Positions 7,563-19,800 are shown, counted from the stretch's first letter. The stretch: 64,000 bases of DNA from Terriglobia bacterium (GCA_009838515.1 VXRL01000065.1:107972-171971), one strand, 5' to 3'. Translations and numbers: made by a program. Notes: generated by a model not told the origin, from the sequence alone.

Positions 7563-9455
7563 ATGTCACATATTGATGTGTTGGACGCCGGAGCGGGCGT
7601 TCTGGAACGATACGCTGACGTATTCACGCCAAAGGCTCTCGACGTGATCGCAGGATTGGCCGCGCTCGATCGCGAACGCAAGGACTTGATGCAGGCCAGA
7701 TTGGAGCGTCGGCGCCGGCGCGCTCAGAATGCGGAGAGGATTCAGTTCTTGGATCCGGAATCCACGATCCCACGCACTCAGATCAAGGTTGGCGACGCAA
7801 GGGCGGGGCGCTTTACCGGGTCGGCGATCCCGGAGGACCTGCAGTGCCAGTGGATACAGGGTACCGGTCCTGGCGCGAAACCTCGATCCTCGATCGAAAA
7901 GAGCATCCGGAACGTGGCTTACGCACTTCTTTCGGGCGCGGACGGGTGGATGTTCGATGGCGAGGATGCCTTGGGGCAGATCGAGACCATGTCACTCGAC
8001 AACCAGCGAAACCTGCGCTTGGCGTTCGCTAGGGATCCGATCTTCCTCAAGGCCGCGGAGACAGTCGCAGGGGAGATGAACAAATGGGCGGAAGATTTCT
8101 TCGGCCACAAGATTATCGAAGACTGGCAAAGACAGCTTGACTTCACCACCAAGATCTTCCGGGCGCGCGGTCTTCATTTGGAGGACCGTCACATTCGCAA
8201 CACCGACGGCAGCGGCTTTTCCGCGTCGATCGTCGATGCCGCCCTGTACGCTACCGGGAATCATCAGACCTTGGCGAACGAGGGCTCGAGCTTGGCTCTA
8301 TACCTTCCGAAGATCCAGACGGCCGAAGAAGCTGCGCTATGGCACGAGATTCTCGGCGGCGTAGAGTCGTCGTTGGGCCTTCAGAGCGGGGCGATCAAGA
8401 CCTATGTCTTGGTCGAGCAGATCGAGGCCGCGTTCCAGTTGATGGAGATCCGGGCGGCACTCGGGAACCGGTTCGTAGGATTCAATACCGGTCGCTGGGA
8501 CTACATCAACAGCGTGGCCGACGCGATGGCCTGGCATCCTGACTTCGTCCACCCGAACATCGATGCCGTGGTGATGACCTACGGCTACATGCGGAACTAT
8601 GAGGACCGTGTGCGGCGAGCCACCAACACTCCCGATGAGAAGGGCCAGTGCGCACTTTGGCAGGGTGGCATGGAACCCAACATTCCAGTTGGCTCTTCGG
8701 AGGGTGTGTCCGCGAGCATGCAGAAGGCGACACTCGGTGCCGAGCGCGAACAAAGAGAGGGAGCCAGTGGCAAGTGGGTCGCCCACTGGAAGATGGTGCA
8801 TATCATTCGGCCGGTCTGGGAGAGGGCCGGTCAGGCGAACCAAGCCGGCCGCTCATTCCCGTCCCTGACGTACACCGATGCTGACGCCGACGGTTTGGTG
8901 CTTCTCGAGCCCGCGCCCCGAACAATCCGTGGAGCCCGAGACCTAATCAGCGTGGCCGTCCAATACGGCAACGCCTTTGAACAGGGGTTCCAGGCGGCAG
9001 CCCTGAAGCCCGCAGACTTCTTCGGCAACGAAGACGTGCTCTACCTGATGGAGGACATGGCGACAGGGGAGATCCGGCTCAGCATCCTTTGGGAATGGCT
9101 GCACAAGACCGCGACCCTCACTGCCGCGGACGAGGAAACCGGTGCTGAGGCGGGCGATCTGTTTACCGAGGAGATGTTCTCGCGGCTGCTCACCGAGGAG
9201 TTCGCGAAGCTGCGCCAAGCGAGAGACGTCGACGTTCACGACGACTCGAAAGGCACGACTCTGCCGGTCTCGCGTGTCATTGTCGATGAGTACGTGAGAT
9301 GCGGCCAAAAAGCCCCGTGGATGGTTGACCTGCTCAACGTCAACCTGACGGTCGAGCAGGAGGAAGCGGCGAGGCTACGGACGCAAGACTTCCTGGACCT
9401 GTTCTCTAAGCAGGGTGTTCGCATCACCAAGAACCTCGATTTCGAAGCTGGGTAG
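7563..9455 (+). CDS. Malate synthase, divergent
   Basis: About 630 residues matching malate synthase A-type (glyoxylate plus acetyl-CoA to malate). Motifs: WMFDGEDALGQIET (Mg-binding acidic segment), LYLPKIQTAEEAALWHEIL, the TIM-barrel KTYVLVEQIEAAFQLMEIR, FVGFNTGRWDYINSVAD, and the GGM...P / GKWVAHWKM segment near residues 360-410. It is longer than the usual 530-residue form, with extra N-terminal sequence. The start is the ATG at 7563 or the GTG at 7557, directly behind the TnpB element, so native upstream signals were separated from the gene. The element's right repeat offers a TATAAT (7540-7545) that could act as a replacement -10. No isocitrate lyase gene lies in the window. Confidence 0.85.
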   Translation: MSHIDVLDAGAGVLERYADVFTPKALDVIAGLAALDRERKDLMQARLERRRRRAQNAERIQFLDPESTIPRTQIKVGDARAGRFTGSAIPEDLQCQWIQGTGPGAKPRSSIEKSIRNVAYALLSGADGWMFDGEDALGQIETMSLDNQRNLRLAFARDPIFLKAAETVAGEMNKWAEDFFGHKIIEDWQRQLDFTTKIFRARGLHLEDRHIRNTDGSGFSASIVDAALYATGNHQTLANEGSSLALYLPKIQTAEEAALWHEILGGVESSLGLQSGAIKTYVLVEQIEAAFQLMEIRAALGNRFVGFNTGRWDYINSVADAMAWHPDFVHPNIDAVVMTYGYMRNYEDRVRRATNTPDEKGQCALWQGGMEPNIPVGSSEGVSASMQKATLGAEREQREGASGKWVAHWKMVHIIRPVWERAGQANQAGRSFPSLTYTDADADGLVLLEPAPRTIRGARDLISVAVQYGNAFEQGFQAAALKPADFFGNEDVLYLMEDMATGEIRLSILWEWLHKTATLTAADEETGAEAGDLFTEEMFSRLLTEEFAKLRQARDVDVHDDSKGTTLPVSRVIVDEYVRCGQKAPWMVDLLNVNLTVEQEEAARLRTQDFLDLFSKQGVRITKNLDFEAG

Positions 9456-9505
9456 CGTCTTCCACGGCTTCTGCATGTCTTGTCTGGTGAGCGAGCGGGA
9501 GGGCA

Positions 9506-12022
9506 TCAACGACGAACGGGAGGTTCTGTGTGAATCCCCCGTGCCGCAGCAAAATCAAGGTAGGGTGCAAATGCAGCGTTGACCTGGCCCGCTGTGAGGC
9601 CGAAGTCCTTCAGCAGGTAGCTGTGCCGTTTCTCACGGCGTCGCAGATCTTCCTGCCACGAAAGCCAGTCCTCCATTTCGTCCACGGCCGTCTGCTCCAG
9701 CGGCCAGCCAAATCGGCTATAGATATCACGCACGACCTTCATGGGGTCACGGATCAGATCGACATAGGCAACGTCGACCCAACGGTGCTCGAGTTCCGGG
9801 TGGGCTGATCGGAATCGCGTCGCTCCGTTCAGCATTTCGCTCATGAAAGCAAGCTGCTCCGCTCCGGTGTCGCGCCCGGAGACCGGTTCCATGGCGACCG
9901 AGCGCGCCCGTTCCACCAAGCTGTTCCAGGACCCCATGACCTCGGCGGGCGTGCGGTGGGTCTGGATGAACAGAGCGTCGGGATAGGTTTCGATCAGGGT
10001 CTCTAGCTCCATGAGATGGAAGGGCATCTTGAACAACCACTGACCTCTGTGCCCGGGACCGGCCTGCAGACGTTGCCATGTGTAGTGCTGTGCCGCGCGA
10101 TAGTGAAAGGCATAGGCATCTCCCAAACCGTTCGCAGCCAGCCAACGTTTGTAGGCGGGCACATGGAACTGGGCAGCGAAGGTCCACGACGAAAACGCCG
10201 TCTTGAATATTGGGAAATCCTCTTCCGGTTCGTCGATGCCGAAGGGGTGCACGCCTTCTAGGGCCTTGAAAATATCGAAGGCGCGGTACGCTTCCTCGGT
10301 TCGCACCCGACGGGGATCCATGGCCGTGCCCGCGACAGCGACGTAGTCACCGGTCGACAGGATCGGCTGGACGAGCTCGTACATCCGGAGCGCCCAAAAC
10401 CGCTTGTCGCGCACCATCAACCGGTGCATCAGGGTCGTTCCGCTGCGGTTGATCCCAACGATGAAAACCGGCCTGGCTATCCGCTCTTTTCCGATCTCGG
10501 GGTGACGCTGCGCTTCCTTGGCAAACAGGGCGTTGTGGCGCAGGAACCGGCTCAGTTCGAAGACGACGTTTCCGAGCTTGTCCTCCTCGAGCCGAGCCTC
10601 CGGCGCCTCCAATGCCCCGACCAGCTGTCGCAGGGCTTGGCGCTTCCATTCCGGATAAGCCGCATCGAAGGAGACGCCCAACTCGGCGGCGTAGCGCTTG
10701 GCCCGAGCCATTAGGTTGTCGAAGTCCAGGCGGCTCTGTGGAACGGCATACGGCCATTCGCGACGATGGCGCTCAACCCATCGATGGGAACGCCTGAGCT
10801 TGGTCAACGTCCCCGTCCATTCAATCGGGAGGGGACAGTCCTCGCGGATGGCACGATCGCAAATCGGCAACCGGTCCTGCGGCTTCTTCCTGCTGAACCA
10901 ATATCTTGCGAAATGGTCGAGCACAGTCCAGTAGCCGTGGAGCGGCGAGCTCTCGCCACGCGCCTGGCAGGCCCGCTTGAAGGAGTCGTAGGGTACTTGG
11001 GGCCAATAGAACCCGAAATCGCCTGGCTCAAGATCGTACTCGTCCAATTGCGGGTTGCAGCAATGGTAGATCGTGAAACGGCGGTTAGCGTTCAGGGATA
11101 TGGCGGCACAGATCCGGCTCAGCGTATCGACGGCCTCGTTGCTGGATCGAAACGTAAATCCCTCTGGCAGGGTTTCGCATTCGGCCGCTGCCGCAAACAT
11201 CCGGACCGCAAGGTCGTTGACCGGGCTGTAACCAGTGCTGGACAGGTTGGTTTGCGGCAACCGGAAAATCGCTAGTGGCATGCCGGTCTGCTGCGCGAAC
11301 CGAAGCGCCTGCTCCGATGTCAGTTTGCTCCATGGATAGCCGAGCAGGCCGATTGGAAACGTCTCCTTCATCCGTGCCAGATCCGGCTGCATCTGGTGGT
11401 CGATGCGTGCATCCTCGAATTCGTTCGCGAAGCCGCAAAAGTATTGCGGGAACACGCCCATGGTGGACGCGTAGAACAAGTGCTTGAAGCGCTTGCGCAA
11501 ACATAACTCGAGCACGTTGCGGACGCCGAACGTGTTTATCCTACGTATCCCCAGATACGAAGATAGGAGATTTATGTCGGCCGCCAGATGATAGACCGCG
11601 TCAATCTGCCCGCACAGGCCGTCAAAGTGGCCGGTGGTAAGGCCGAACCGGGTGTGGCCGATGTCCCCGATCACCACTTCGATACGAGGCCCGAAGGAAT
11701 CGTCCCAGACTTCCGCCTGTTGCAGCGCAGCGCGGATACGCTCGTGCCCATGTGCGACACTGTTGGCCCGAACGATGCAGTGGACCCTTAATTCGGCTCG
11801 CTGCCGCAAGAGCTCGCTCAGAAAGAAGCGGCCGATGAACCCGGTGGCTCCGGTCAGCAAGACGTCTCGAAACTTGTCCGCCGAAATCGCGGCAGCCGGC
11901 GGGTCCGCACTGACAGCCTGGTGAACGAATCGACGCAGCGTTTGGACGTCGCTCTGGCACTGCGCGGGCAGCCTTCCCGCCAGCGGCGCTATGGTTTCGT
12001 TAGCGGCAGCCTGTAGAGACAT
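9506..12022 (-). CDS. swfB: Thioester reductase-sulfotransferase fusion (SwfB-like)
   Basis: About 838 residues with two domains. Residues ~50-380 are an extended SDR / thioester-reductase (NAD-binding 4) domain with the dinucleotide loop LLTGATGFIG, a catalytic YASTMGV and YPWSK (YxxxK). Residues ~515-800 are a Sulfotransfer_3 domain with the 5'-PAPS loop FIVGINRSGTTLMHRLM and a 3'-phosphate motif HRTPAEVMGSWNS. Such reductases release ACP-bound acyl chains as aldehyde or alcohol; the sulfotransferase would then add sulfate from PAPS, so an alkyl or polyketide sulfate is a reasonable guess. I chose the ATG at 12022; the frame extends to 12085, overlapping the upstream gene by 25 bases. The domain pair matches my recollection of swfB from sponge-symbiont swf clusters. 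Confidence 0.82.
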   Translation of the reverse strand: MSLQAAANETIAPLAGRLPAQCQSDVQTLRRFVHQAVSADPPAAAISADKFRDVLLTGATGFIGRFFLSELLRQRAELRVHCIVRANSVAHGHERIRAALQQAEVWDDSFGPRIEVVIGDIGHTRFGLTTGHFDGLCGQIDAVYHLAADINLLSSYLGIRRINTFGVRNVLELCLRKRFKHLFYASTMGVFPQYFCGFANEFEDARIDHQMQPDLARMKETFPIGLLGYPWSKLTSEQALRFAQQTGMPLAIFRLPQTNLSSTGYSPVNDLAVRMFAAAAECETLPEGFTFRSSNEAVDTLSRICAAISLNANRRFTIYHCCNPQLDEYDLEPGDFGFYWPQVPYDSFKRACQARGESSPLHGYWTVLDHFARYWFSRKKPQDRLPICDRAIREDCPLPIEWTGTLTKLRRSHRWVERHRREWPYAVPQSRLDFDNLMARAKRYAAELGVSFDAAYPEWKRQALRQLVGALEAPEARLEEDKLGNVVFELSRFLRHNALFAKEAQRHPEIGKERIARPVFIVGINRSGTTLMHRLMVRDKRFWALRMYELVQPILSTGDYVAVAGTAMDPRRVRTEEAYRAFDIFKALEGVHPFGIDEPEEDFPIFKTAFSSWTFAAQFHVPAYKRWLAANGLGDAYAFHYRAAQHYTWQRLQAGPGHRGQWLFKMPFHLMELETLIETYPDALFIQTHRTPAEVMGSWNSLVERARSVAMEPVSGRDTGAEQLAFMSEMLNGATRFRSAHPELEHRWVDVAYVDLIRDPMKVVRDIYSRFGWPLEQTAVDEMEDWLSWQEDLRRREKRHSYLLKDFGLTAGQVNAAFAPYLDFAAARGIHTEPPVRR

Positions 12023-12060
12023 GATCAGGTTTTTCGTGTACCGGCGGTCGAGAGAATGTC

Positions 12061-13803
12061 TTAGGCGGTTCCCGCCTGAATGCACCGCTCCGCTTGAGAG
12101 TCGACCGTGGCCCGAAACGACTTCAGGGCCGGTTCGATTCCATCCTCGCTGTAGCGAAGATCGCTCGGGATCGACCGATACCGCGTCTCGACGCGCGCGA
12201 ACAATGCCCGACGGCGGTCAAGGATCGCATCCGGGTGTTTCGCACGCTGCGAAACCGCTTCCCGGAACACGTCCAGCTCTGCCTCGAGGAACAGCTTGAA
12301 GTCATAGATCATGATCTGCTGACGGGTGACCCTTTCGAGGTGGTAGCCCAAGGCGGCCAGCCTTAGCGCGAGGGCAAGCATTCGGGGATGCTTGCGCGAG
12401 ACTTGCGCGATGAATCTCGAAAAGGCGGGAATCTGGTTCTTCGACAGTTGCCGGCGCACGCGCATCGCCCCGACAACGGCGGCATTCCCGCCCAGCGGCT
12501 TCCTCAAATGGGGCACCGCCTTGAGGTGCTCGAACAGGGCCAGGCAGCGCTGGAAGTAGTTCTCGAGAGTTGGATCATAGAGGGTGGCGGTTACCCGCTG
12601 ATATCCATCGATTAACGTCTCCGGGTCCAATTCCGGCCTGAAGTTGAGCGTCATCGCATTGGTGCCGATTTCCTTCTCCAGCAGGCGGTTCTCGGCATGC
12701 AGGCGCTGGTACATGTCTGTCCCTCGTAGGGCCGTCAAGAGGTAGATCGGCGCGACCGGAATTCCCGCCTGTTGGATGAACTCGATTTGCGCGTCGAACA
12801 CTCCTTCGTCGTCGCTATCGAGTCCTAGGATGAACCCGCCTTGGACCTGCATGCCCTTGTGCTGGATCTTGCGGACTGCGTGGAACAGGAAGTTCTCTTC
12901 TTTCCTGCTGGTGTTCTGCGGTTTCTTGGTCTTGATTAGCGCCTTGGGATTGGGAGTTTCGATACCGAGGAACACGGTATCGAAACCGGCCTCCACCATC
13001 GCGTCCATCAACCCGTCCATGTGGGCCAGATTGACGCTCGCTTCGGTAGAGAGCGAAAACGGGTAGCCGTGAGCCTTCTGCCACTCGGCGATGACCGGGA
13101 GAAGGTTCATCGCCTCCCGCTTGTTGCCGATGAAGTTGTCGTCGACCAAGAACAGGGGGCCCTTCCAGCCCAACTGGCGCAGCAAATCGAACTCGGCCAC
13201 CATCTGGGCCGGCGACTTGGTTCGGGGGACGCGACCGTAGAGCTTGGTAATGTCGCAGAACTCACAATCGAACGGGCATCCCCGGGAGAACTGAAGCCCC
13301 ATCGAATAGTAGTTGTCCAGTTCGACGAGATCGAAGCGCGGCAAGGGTGTCAGGGTGACGTCCGGCTTCCGTGGCTCCCTGTAGATCGTCTTCGCAATTC
13401 CGCTCTCCAGATCCCGCAGAAACCCAGGGAAGATTTCCTCAGCCTCGTCCAACACGAAGTGGTCGACCCCCGGGATCTCGTCGTGGAACGTGGTGGGGTG
13501 AGGGCCTCCGGCGATTACGGGCACGCCTGCGCGGTTGCAACGCTCGATGACGGTCTTGAGGGACACCCGCTGCACGATCATGGTGGAAGTGAAGACCATG
13601 TCTGCCCATTCCAGATCGGAGTCCTCGAGGGGCGCCACATTCATGTCTACGACGCGCAGGTCGTACTCGGGCGGAAACATCGCAGCGATGGTGAGCAAGC
13701 CCAAGGGTGGGAAGGCTGCCTTGATGCCCACCATCTCCAAGGCGTAGTTGCCTCCCCAATAGGTCGGAGGGTGTTCGGGATAGACCAGAAGCGCGTTAGG
13801 CAT
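12061..13803 (-). CDS. swfC: B12-binding radical SAM protein with DUF4070 (SwfC-like)
   Basis: 580 residues. Residues 1-140 form a cobalamin-binding Rossmann-like domain (LLVYPEHPPTYWGG, VIAGGPHPTTF). The radical SAM core carries Cys176, Cys180 and Cys183 in SRGCPFDCEFCDI, which ligate the 4Fe-4S cluster, and EAGFDTVFLGIETPNP. A DUF4070-like C-terminus follows. The family includes HpnP-type C-methylases acting on unactivated carbons, so methylation or another radical modification of the acyl chain is plausible; substrate is unknown. It lies between the PKS and the reductase-sulfotransferase with 25- and 38-base gaps, consistent with one transcript. Such clusters, as I recall, include a radical SAM gene (swfC), though the gene order here may differ. 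Confidence 0.85.
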   Translation of the reverse strand: MPNALLVYPEHPPTYWGGNYALEMVGIKAAFPPLGLLTIAAMFPPEYDLRVVDMNVAPLEDSDLEWADMVFTSTMIVQRVSLKTVIERCNRAGVPVIAGGPHPTTFHDEIPGVDHFVLDEAEEIFPGFLRDLESGIAKTIYREPRKPDVTLTPLPRFDLVELDNYYSMGLQFSRGCPFDCEFCDITKLYGRVPRTKSPAQMVAEFDLLRQLGWKGPLFLVDDNFIGNKREAMNLLPVIAEWQKAHGYPFSLSTEASVNLAHMDGLMDAMVEAGFDTVFLGIETPNPKALIKTKKPQNTSRKEENFLFHAVRKIQHKGMQVQGGFILGLDSDDEGVFDAQIEFIQQAGIPVAPIYLLTALRGTDMYQRLHAENRLLEKEIGTNAMTLNFRPELDPETLIDGYQRVTATLYDPTLENYFQRCLALFEHLKAVPHLRKPLGGNAAVVGAMRVRRQLSKNQIPAFSRFIAQVSRKHPRMLALALRLAALGYHLERVTRQQIMIYDFKLFLEAELDVFREAVSQRAKHPDAILDRRRALFARVETRYRSIPSDLRYSEDGIEPALKSFRATVDSQAERCIQAGTA

Positions 13804-13828
13804 GAGTTGCCGTCCTCGGTTCCCTCAT

Positions 13829-16800
13829 TCAAGGTTGGTGGGCCGCGGACTCCGTCGTGCCGGCATCGTCGAAGTTCGGGAAATGGCTCTCCGGCGGGCT
13901 TGCGAAGATCGACGGCGTACGCCGTGCGCATGATGGGGCAGCAGCGGACACCTCCCCGACGGGCTCCACGCTCGTGTCGTCGGGATCCTCGGCGACTTCA
14001 TCCTCGCCATGGACAATGCCCTGCGCCAGCGACAGGGCGGAAGCGGTGGTCATCAGTTCGAGCGCGCTCACTCGATAGTTGAATTCCGTCTGGATGAATG
14101 TTCCAAGCTCGGCGACTGAGAGCGACGTCAGTCCGAAACTGGACAACGGTTCTTCGGCTCCGCTCTCGTCGTGACCGCAAAGCTCGGCCACCTTTGCCGC
14201 AATCTGCGCCACTACGGTTTCAACCGTCCACTCGCCGGCCGGCCCGGCCTCGAACGCGTCTCGGTTGCGCATCAGGCGCCCGATGCGCATGTAGTCGGCA
14301 AAGTCCACCGTCCACAACGGACGTTCGAACAGGGCGCAGATCAGATGATCCTGGTCCGACAGCGCCCGCAAGGCGTAGTCCAGATTAGCGGTGGCGAAAT
14401 CGCTGCTCACCGGGGGCAGGCCTGCCGCTCTCATCATGCGCAAGACCGGAAGACTGCGGGCGGCCATGCCTGCGTCGGCCACGGCGGCCATATTGTAGGC
14501 CAGGCATGGCAGGCCTTGTCTCCGGCGGCTGGCAGCAAGACCGTCGAGGTAGCCGTTGGCGGCGCTGTAGTTGATCTGTCCGGGGTTGCCCAGCGCAGAG
14601 GAGGTTGACGAGAATAGCACGAAGTAGTCGAGTGAATGGTCTCGCGTGGCCCGGTGGAGATGAAGGGCGCCGAGGGCCTTGGGAGCGAAGACCCGTGCCA
14701 CGGATTCCGCTGACAGATCGTCGAGCAAGTGATCGTCCAAGACGCCGGCGAGGTGGAAAACGCCCTTGAGCGGCCGTTGGACTTGCGCAACGCAGCGCCG
14801 CACGTCGTCTTCCACCGCAACGTCCCCCGCCACGATGTCGAACTCGACCTGCTCGTCCATATAGGCTAGAGCGCTCGTCCGGCGAATCCAGTCCGCGTCC
14901 CGGTTGCGCTCGGGGTGGCGGTCCATCAGGGTGAGATGACGCGCCCCTGAGGCCACCAAGTAGGGCAGCAATCTCAGGCCGAATCCGCCCAGAGCGCCAG
15001 TGACCAGATAAGTCGCATCAGGATCGAACAGCGGCCGCACGTCGGCGATCGGGAATCCGGGATTGTCAGAATCCGGGGGGGCCATCAGAACCAGCTTGCC
15101 CTGGTGCTGGCCGGCTGCCATCTGCCGAATAGCCTTCGCGTAATCCGCATAGCGAAACGCAGTGACGGGTAACGGCGACAGGGATCCCTTTGCGATCAGG
15201 TCGAGGCAAGCTTGGGAAAGTTCGCGCGCCAGGAGGGGATTGTCGAGCAACAGACGGTCGATGTCGATCGCCGCGAAACGCAGGTTCTTCCGAAACACTC
15301 GGAGGCCGAGCTCGTTGTCCGCATAGATGTCGACCTTGCCGATCTCGCAATGGCAGCCGCCCGGCCGCAGGGCCTGAAGACAGAGTTCGATATGGCGTCC
15401 TGCAAGAGAATTCAGGACAACGTCAACACCTTCGCCCGCCGTAGCCGCCATAAGGCCGTCATGCCAGTCGAAGCTGTGGGAATCGAATGCGGCGCGTACG
15501 CCTAGCGCCAGCAGGCGCTCGCGCTTGCTCTCGCTGCCGGCGGTCGCGTAGATCTCGGCCCCTACATGCTTGGCCAGGGCGATGGCGGCCTGCCCGACAC
15601 CGCCCATCGCAGAGTGGATCAGCACTCGCTGCCCCTTCATCAGGCGTGCCGTATGGATGAGTGAATAATATGCGGTGACGTAGACCGACAGCGTGGAGGC
15701 GGCCTCTTCCATGCTGAGGCCGTCGGGTTTGGCGAAGACGAGGGACTGGTCGACCGTCACGCGATTGGCAATGCAGCCGCCTGCGACAAAGGCCACCTCA
15801 TCCCCGACACGGCAATGCCGCACGTTGGATCCGACCCGACGAACGATCCCGCTGGCCTCCATGCCGATCTGCTGTCCAAGTGCCGAGCGTTCGTAGGCTA
15901 GTGCCGGCAAGAGACCAAGCGTCACCATGACGTCGCGGAAATTCAGGGCCGCCGCCGTCACGTCGACCTGCACATCCTCTGGCCCTGGCGCGGCCGGTTC
16001 GTAGGTCTTCATCTGTAGACCGGCGACTTGTCCTGCATTGTCCGGAACGAGCCGGTATGCGCACTCGCCCGCGGTGGGAACCGGCAAGTATCGCTCTTTG
16101 AGACTGACCATCCGGGGTGCCCACAGACGCTTCTTGCGCACCGCCAACTCGCGTTCGCGCAGATCGCACCGCGCGAGCCACGCCAGAGTTTCCAGGTCGC
16201 TCGGATCTCCCAGATCGACCAGTCGGAAATCGATCTTGGCGTCATCCCCGACTTCCAGCGCCATGCTGCGGACCGCACCCCAAAGCACGCTGCCGCGCGC
16301 ATCTTCCACAGTGTGGGCGGCTCTCCGCGTCACCACCGTCAATCGGCAGCGGCGCTTAGCCTGTTCGATTCGATGCGAAGTCAGCGCCTGGACGAAAGCG
16401 ATGAAACCTGCGGCCAGATCCTTGCCCGTCGGATCTCCGGGATCGGTGCCGCAGAAAAAGTCGACGGCCCGCAGGTCGGTCGCGTCCGGCCACTCGTGGA
16501 GCGCTTGCAGCGAAGCGCCTGTCGAATCTTGATGGGGGATCAGGTGCACTGAGCCCGGCTGGTCGAGCAAGGACGCCCATTCGGAAGCCCAGCTCCCCCG
16601 CTCTCCCAGCACCCATCTCGGGCCCGGAAGCTCCATGGCGTCGGCCGTGTCGGCGAAGTCGTGCGGCGCTTGCAGCAAGGTCGCACGCCGCCCCGCTCGC
16701 ATGGTTCTCCAGCCCGTACCTGGTTCAATCACAGATTCTTCGTCGTGAAGGGCCAGGGCGAGGCCGCCGGCCACCGCCAGCCGACGGGCCAATTCCCATC

Positions 16801-19800
16801 TTTCCGGGCCGAGAGACGCGTCGCCGTGCAGCAGGACGATCTCGGCGGCTGCCCGACGCAGCAAACCGTCCTCTGGGTCCAGAGGCGCGGATGGATCGAC
16901 GCTCGTGAACCGCAGAGCGGCATCGTGTTGATGAAATGCGTCGTAGCAGTGCCGAGCGGCGTCCTCGCTGTCCGTAACCAGCCAGTATTCGCCGCTGCTG
17001 TTGACCTTGGATAAATCGTCAACGCAGCTCTTCAGGGCGGTGCGGTCTGGCTCCCGCCCGCCCGCCAGCTCGACCACGTGACAGGACTGAAACTCGCCCT
17101 CTCGCGACCCCTGGAGAGCGGCGATCAGGGCGGCGGGCGCGATCTCCTCGTCTGGCAGGCGGTCGATCAGTGCCGGGCCGCCGGGAATGAACTTCGGCTG
17201 CCATACGATCCGGTGCTTGCTGTTCGGCAGATCGTTCCAGCGCGGATTGGAGGTGAAATAGGTGTATTCGCCGATATGGGCAACGAGATCACCGGTCTCG
17301 GTGTCGTAGAAGCTGATGCTGCCGCCTGACCTCTCGCCGCGACGCACGGAGTATTGTCCCCGTTCGTTCGCATTCATCCAATCGTCGCGGGGCCTGGTGA
17401 CATGGCACGTGATCCGCGGTCCGGTCGGCCGGCGAAGGAAGGTCATGCCTTCGGCGCGCTGCGGAATGGCGAACAGATCGGCGGCGGTCAGCAGATGATA
17501 AAGGAATATCTGGAGTCCCCCGTCAAGCAACGGGGGGCACGAGACGTAGCCCTCGTCGCGACCCGTCGTCCACAAGCCTTCGTCCATCTCTACATCGAAA
17601 AGGTAGGCCCTTGAAATCGTGTCCACTTGGACGCGCCGAATGGTTCGGAAAAACGGACCGTATTGGAAGGTCTCGCTCAGAACCGCTTCAAGGCGCTCAT
17701 AAAAGTTCTGGTCGTCTGCGAGGGATGAGGATTCGAAGTGGGCCTTGTCGATGTCCGCCAGTCGTCCCGCCACGCCAACCGCGTGGTCGTCACCCACAAG
17801 GCGCACCTTTCCGCGGCAATGCAGCTCGCTGCTTGCGTCGACATCGTAGGCCCGGGAGGAAACCGTGAAGGTGAATTCGTCCGGTACTGAGGCGGCCCTG
17901 TACAAGGCTGTTTGCAGCCGCACCGCCAATTTCGGGACGGGACAGGGCTGCAGGAACTCGAGTACTTCGAAGTACGCCGGAGCACCTCCGAGTGCCTCCA
18001 GGATCAGCTCGATGTAACCGGCTGCCGGCATGATCGCCGCATGGTGCACGCGATGGTCAGCCAGCCAAGGGAAGTCCTTTTCCGAGAGCCGGGCTTCGAA
18101 AAGCATGTGGTCGCAGGGGACCTTGTGGCCTACCAGCGGACCGTGCGAGTACTCGCCCTGGCGGACAAACATCTCGTTGTCAACCATGGGTTCGATCGTC
18201 GCTTGCTCCACTCTCGGATGGCCGGGAAGCAGGTGGGCGATCGGCTCGGGCCGCGGATACTGGGCGTCGAAGTCGAGCGCGACGCCAGCTCTGAACAGAG
18301 AGCCAAGGGTCTGCTGAAAGTCCAGGCAGGCATCGCTGTCCCGCACCAGCGTCTGAAGGCAGACCGGTACCCGGACGTCGCCTTCCAGACACTGCGCGAT
18401 AGTGGGCTGCAGAGAGCAGTGGGGGGCGATCTCCAGCACCGCATCGGGGCGGTATTCGCGCTGAACGGTTTCCATCGCCGCCGCAAACCGAACCGGCTGG
18501 CGGATATTCGACCACCAATAGGCGCTGTCGAGCCGAGTCGTGACTTCGCCTGTGACCGATGAGACGAAGGGCACGTCGGGGTCGGATCCGCAGTCGTCCA
18601 AGAACGACAGAGCCGCCAACGTAGCGTCCCGGATCGATTCCATGGCAGTGGAGTGGAAGGCGATGTTCCCGGGCAGCAAGACGTTTTGCAGGCGGTGGCG
18701 GTCCAGTTCCTCCATCACGGGTCGCAAGGCAGCTTCCGTTCCGCAGATGACAGTGTTGGCGGGTGCGTTTTCGCAGGCGATCTCGACCGCTGTTTGCCCG
18801 CGATTACCGTCTGCTCCGAACTGGAAGGACACATCCAGGGAGTGGAGCAGTTCCTGTACGCCCGTCCGGTCAAGGCCGATGGCCAGCAATCGGCCGGACC
18901 CCGCCGTGCGCTGCTGCAAGGTGGCGCGGTGAAACACCAGACGGGTCGCCTCCGCCAGCGATAGGGCCCCAGACGCGTATGCGGCGGCAACCTCGCCGGA
19001 GCTGTGCCCCACGACGCAATCGGGATAGACGCCCCAAGTCTTGAGCAGCTCAACTAGCGCGCACTGGATCATGAAGATCACAGGCTGGGCCAAGCGGACT
19101 TCGTTGAGCTGCTCTTGCGGAGCGGAGAAGCAGGCTTCCCGCAACGAGATGTCGGAGTGGTTCCGCCAGTGCTCCTCAACGCCATCGATCGCGCGCCGGA
19201 AAGTCGGTTCGGCCTTGTAGAGCTCGCGTCCGCACCCCACCCACTGGGTGCCTTGGCCGGAGAACACCATGGCCAGTCGACGGTGGCCTTCCTCCACCGT
19301 GGCGACCGGCGCCGGGTCTCGGACAAACGCATCGAGCGCCGCAGCCAAGCCCTCCCGGTTCATCGCGGCAAAGGAAGTGCGCGCCGCGAAATGTGTGCGG
19401 CGACGGCCGAGATTGCCGGCTAGGGTATAGAGGTCGACGTCCTGTTCGCTCAGCGTGCCCCGCAGCAACTCCGCACTTCGGGCCAGGGCCTCTGAGGTGC
19501 GAGCGGACAGCGGAATCATGAAGCCGGCTTCCGGGGCCAGTGGCACCGAGCGGCTGAGGGGCTGGGACGGGCGGTATTCGCGCACCACGCAGTGCCCGTT
19601 TGCGCCGCCGAAGCCGAACGAATTGATCCCGACCACCACTGGCCGGTCGGGAAACGGCTCGCAGGAAGTCTGCACCTGCATCGGGCCGCGGTCGAAATCA
19701 ATCTCTGGATTGGGGACCAAGAAGTTCTTGGAAGTGGGGGCGAACGTGCGGTGCTGCATCATCAGAATAACTTTGAGCAGTGCGCAGTGGAACGCGGCGG

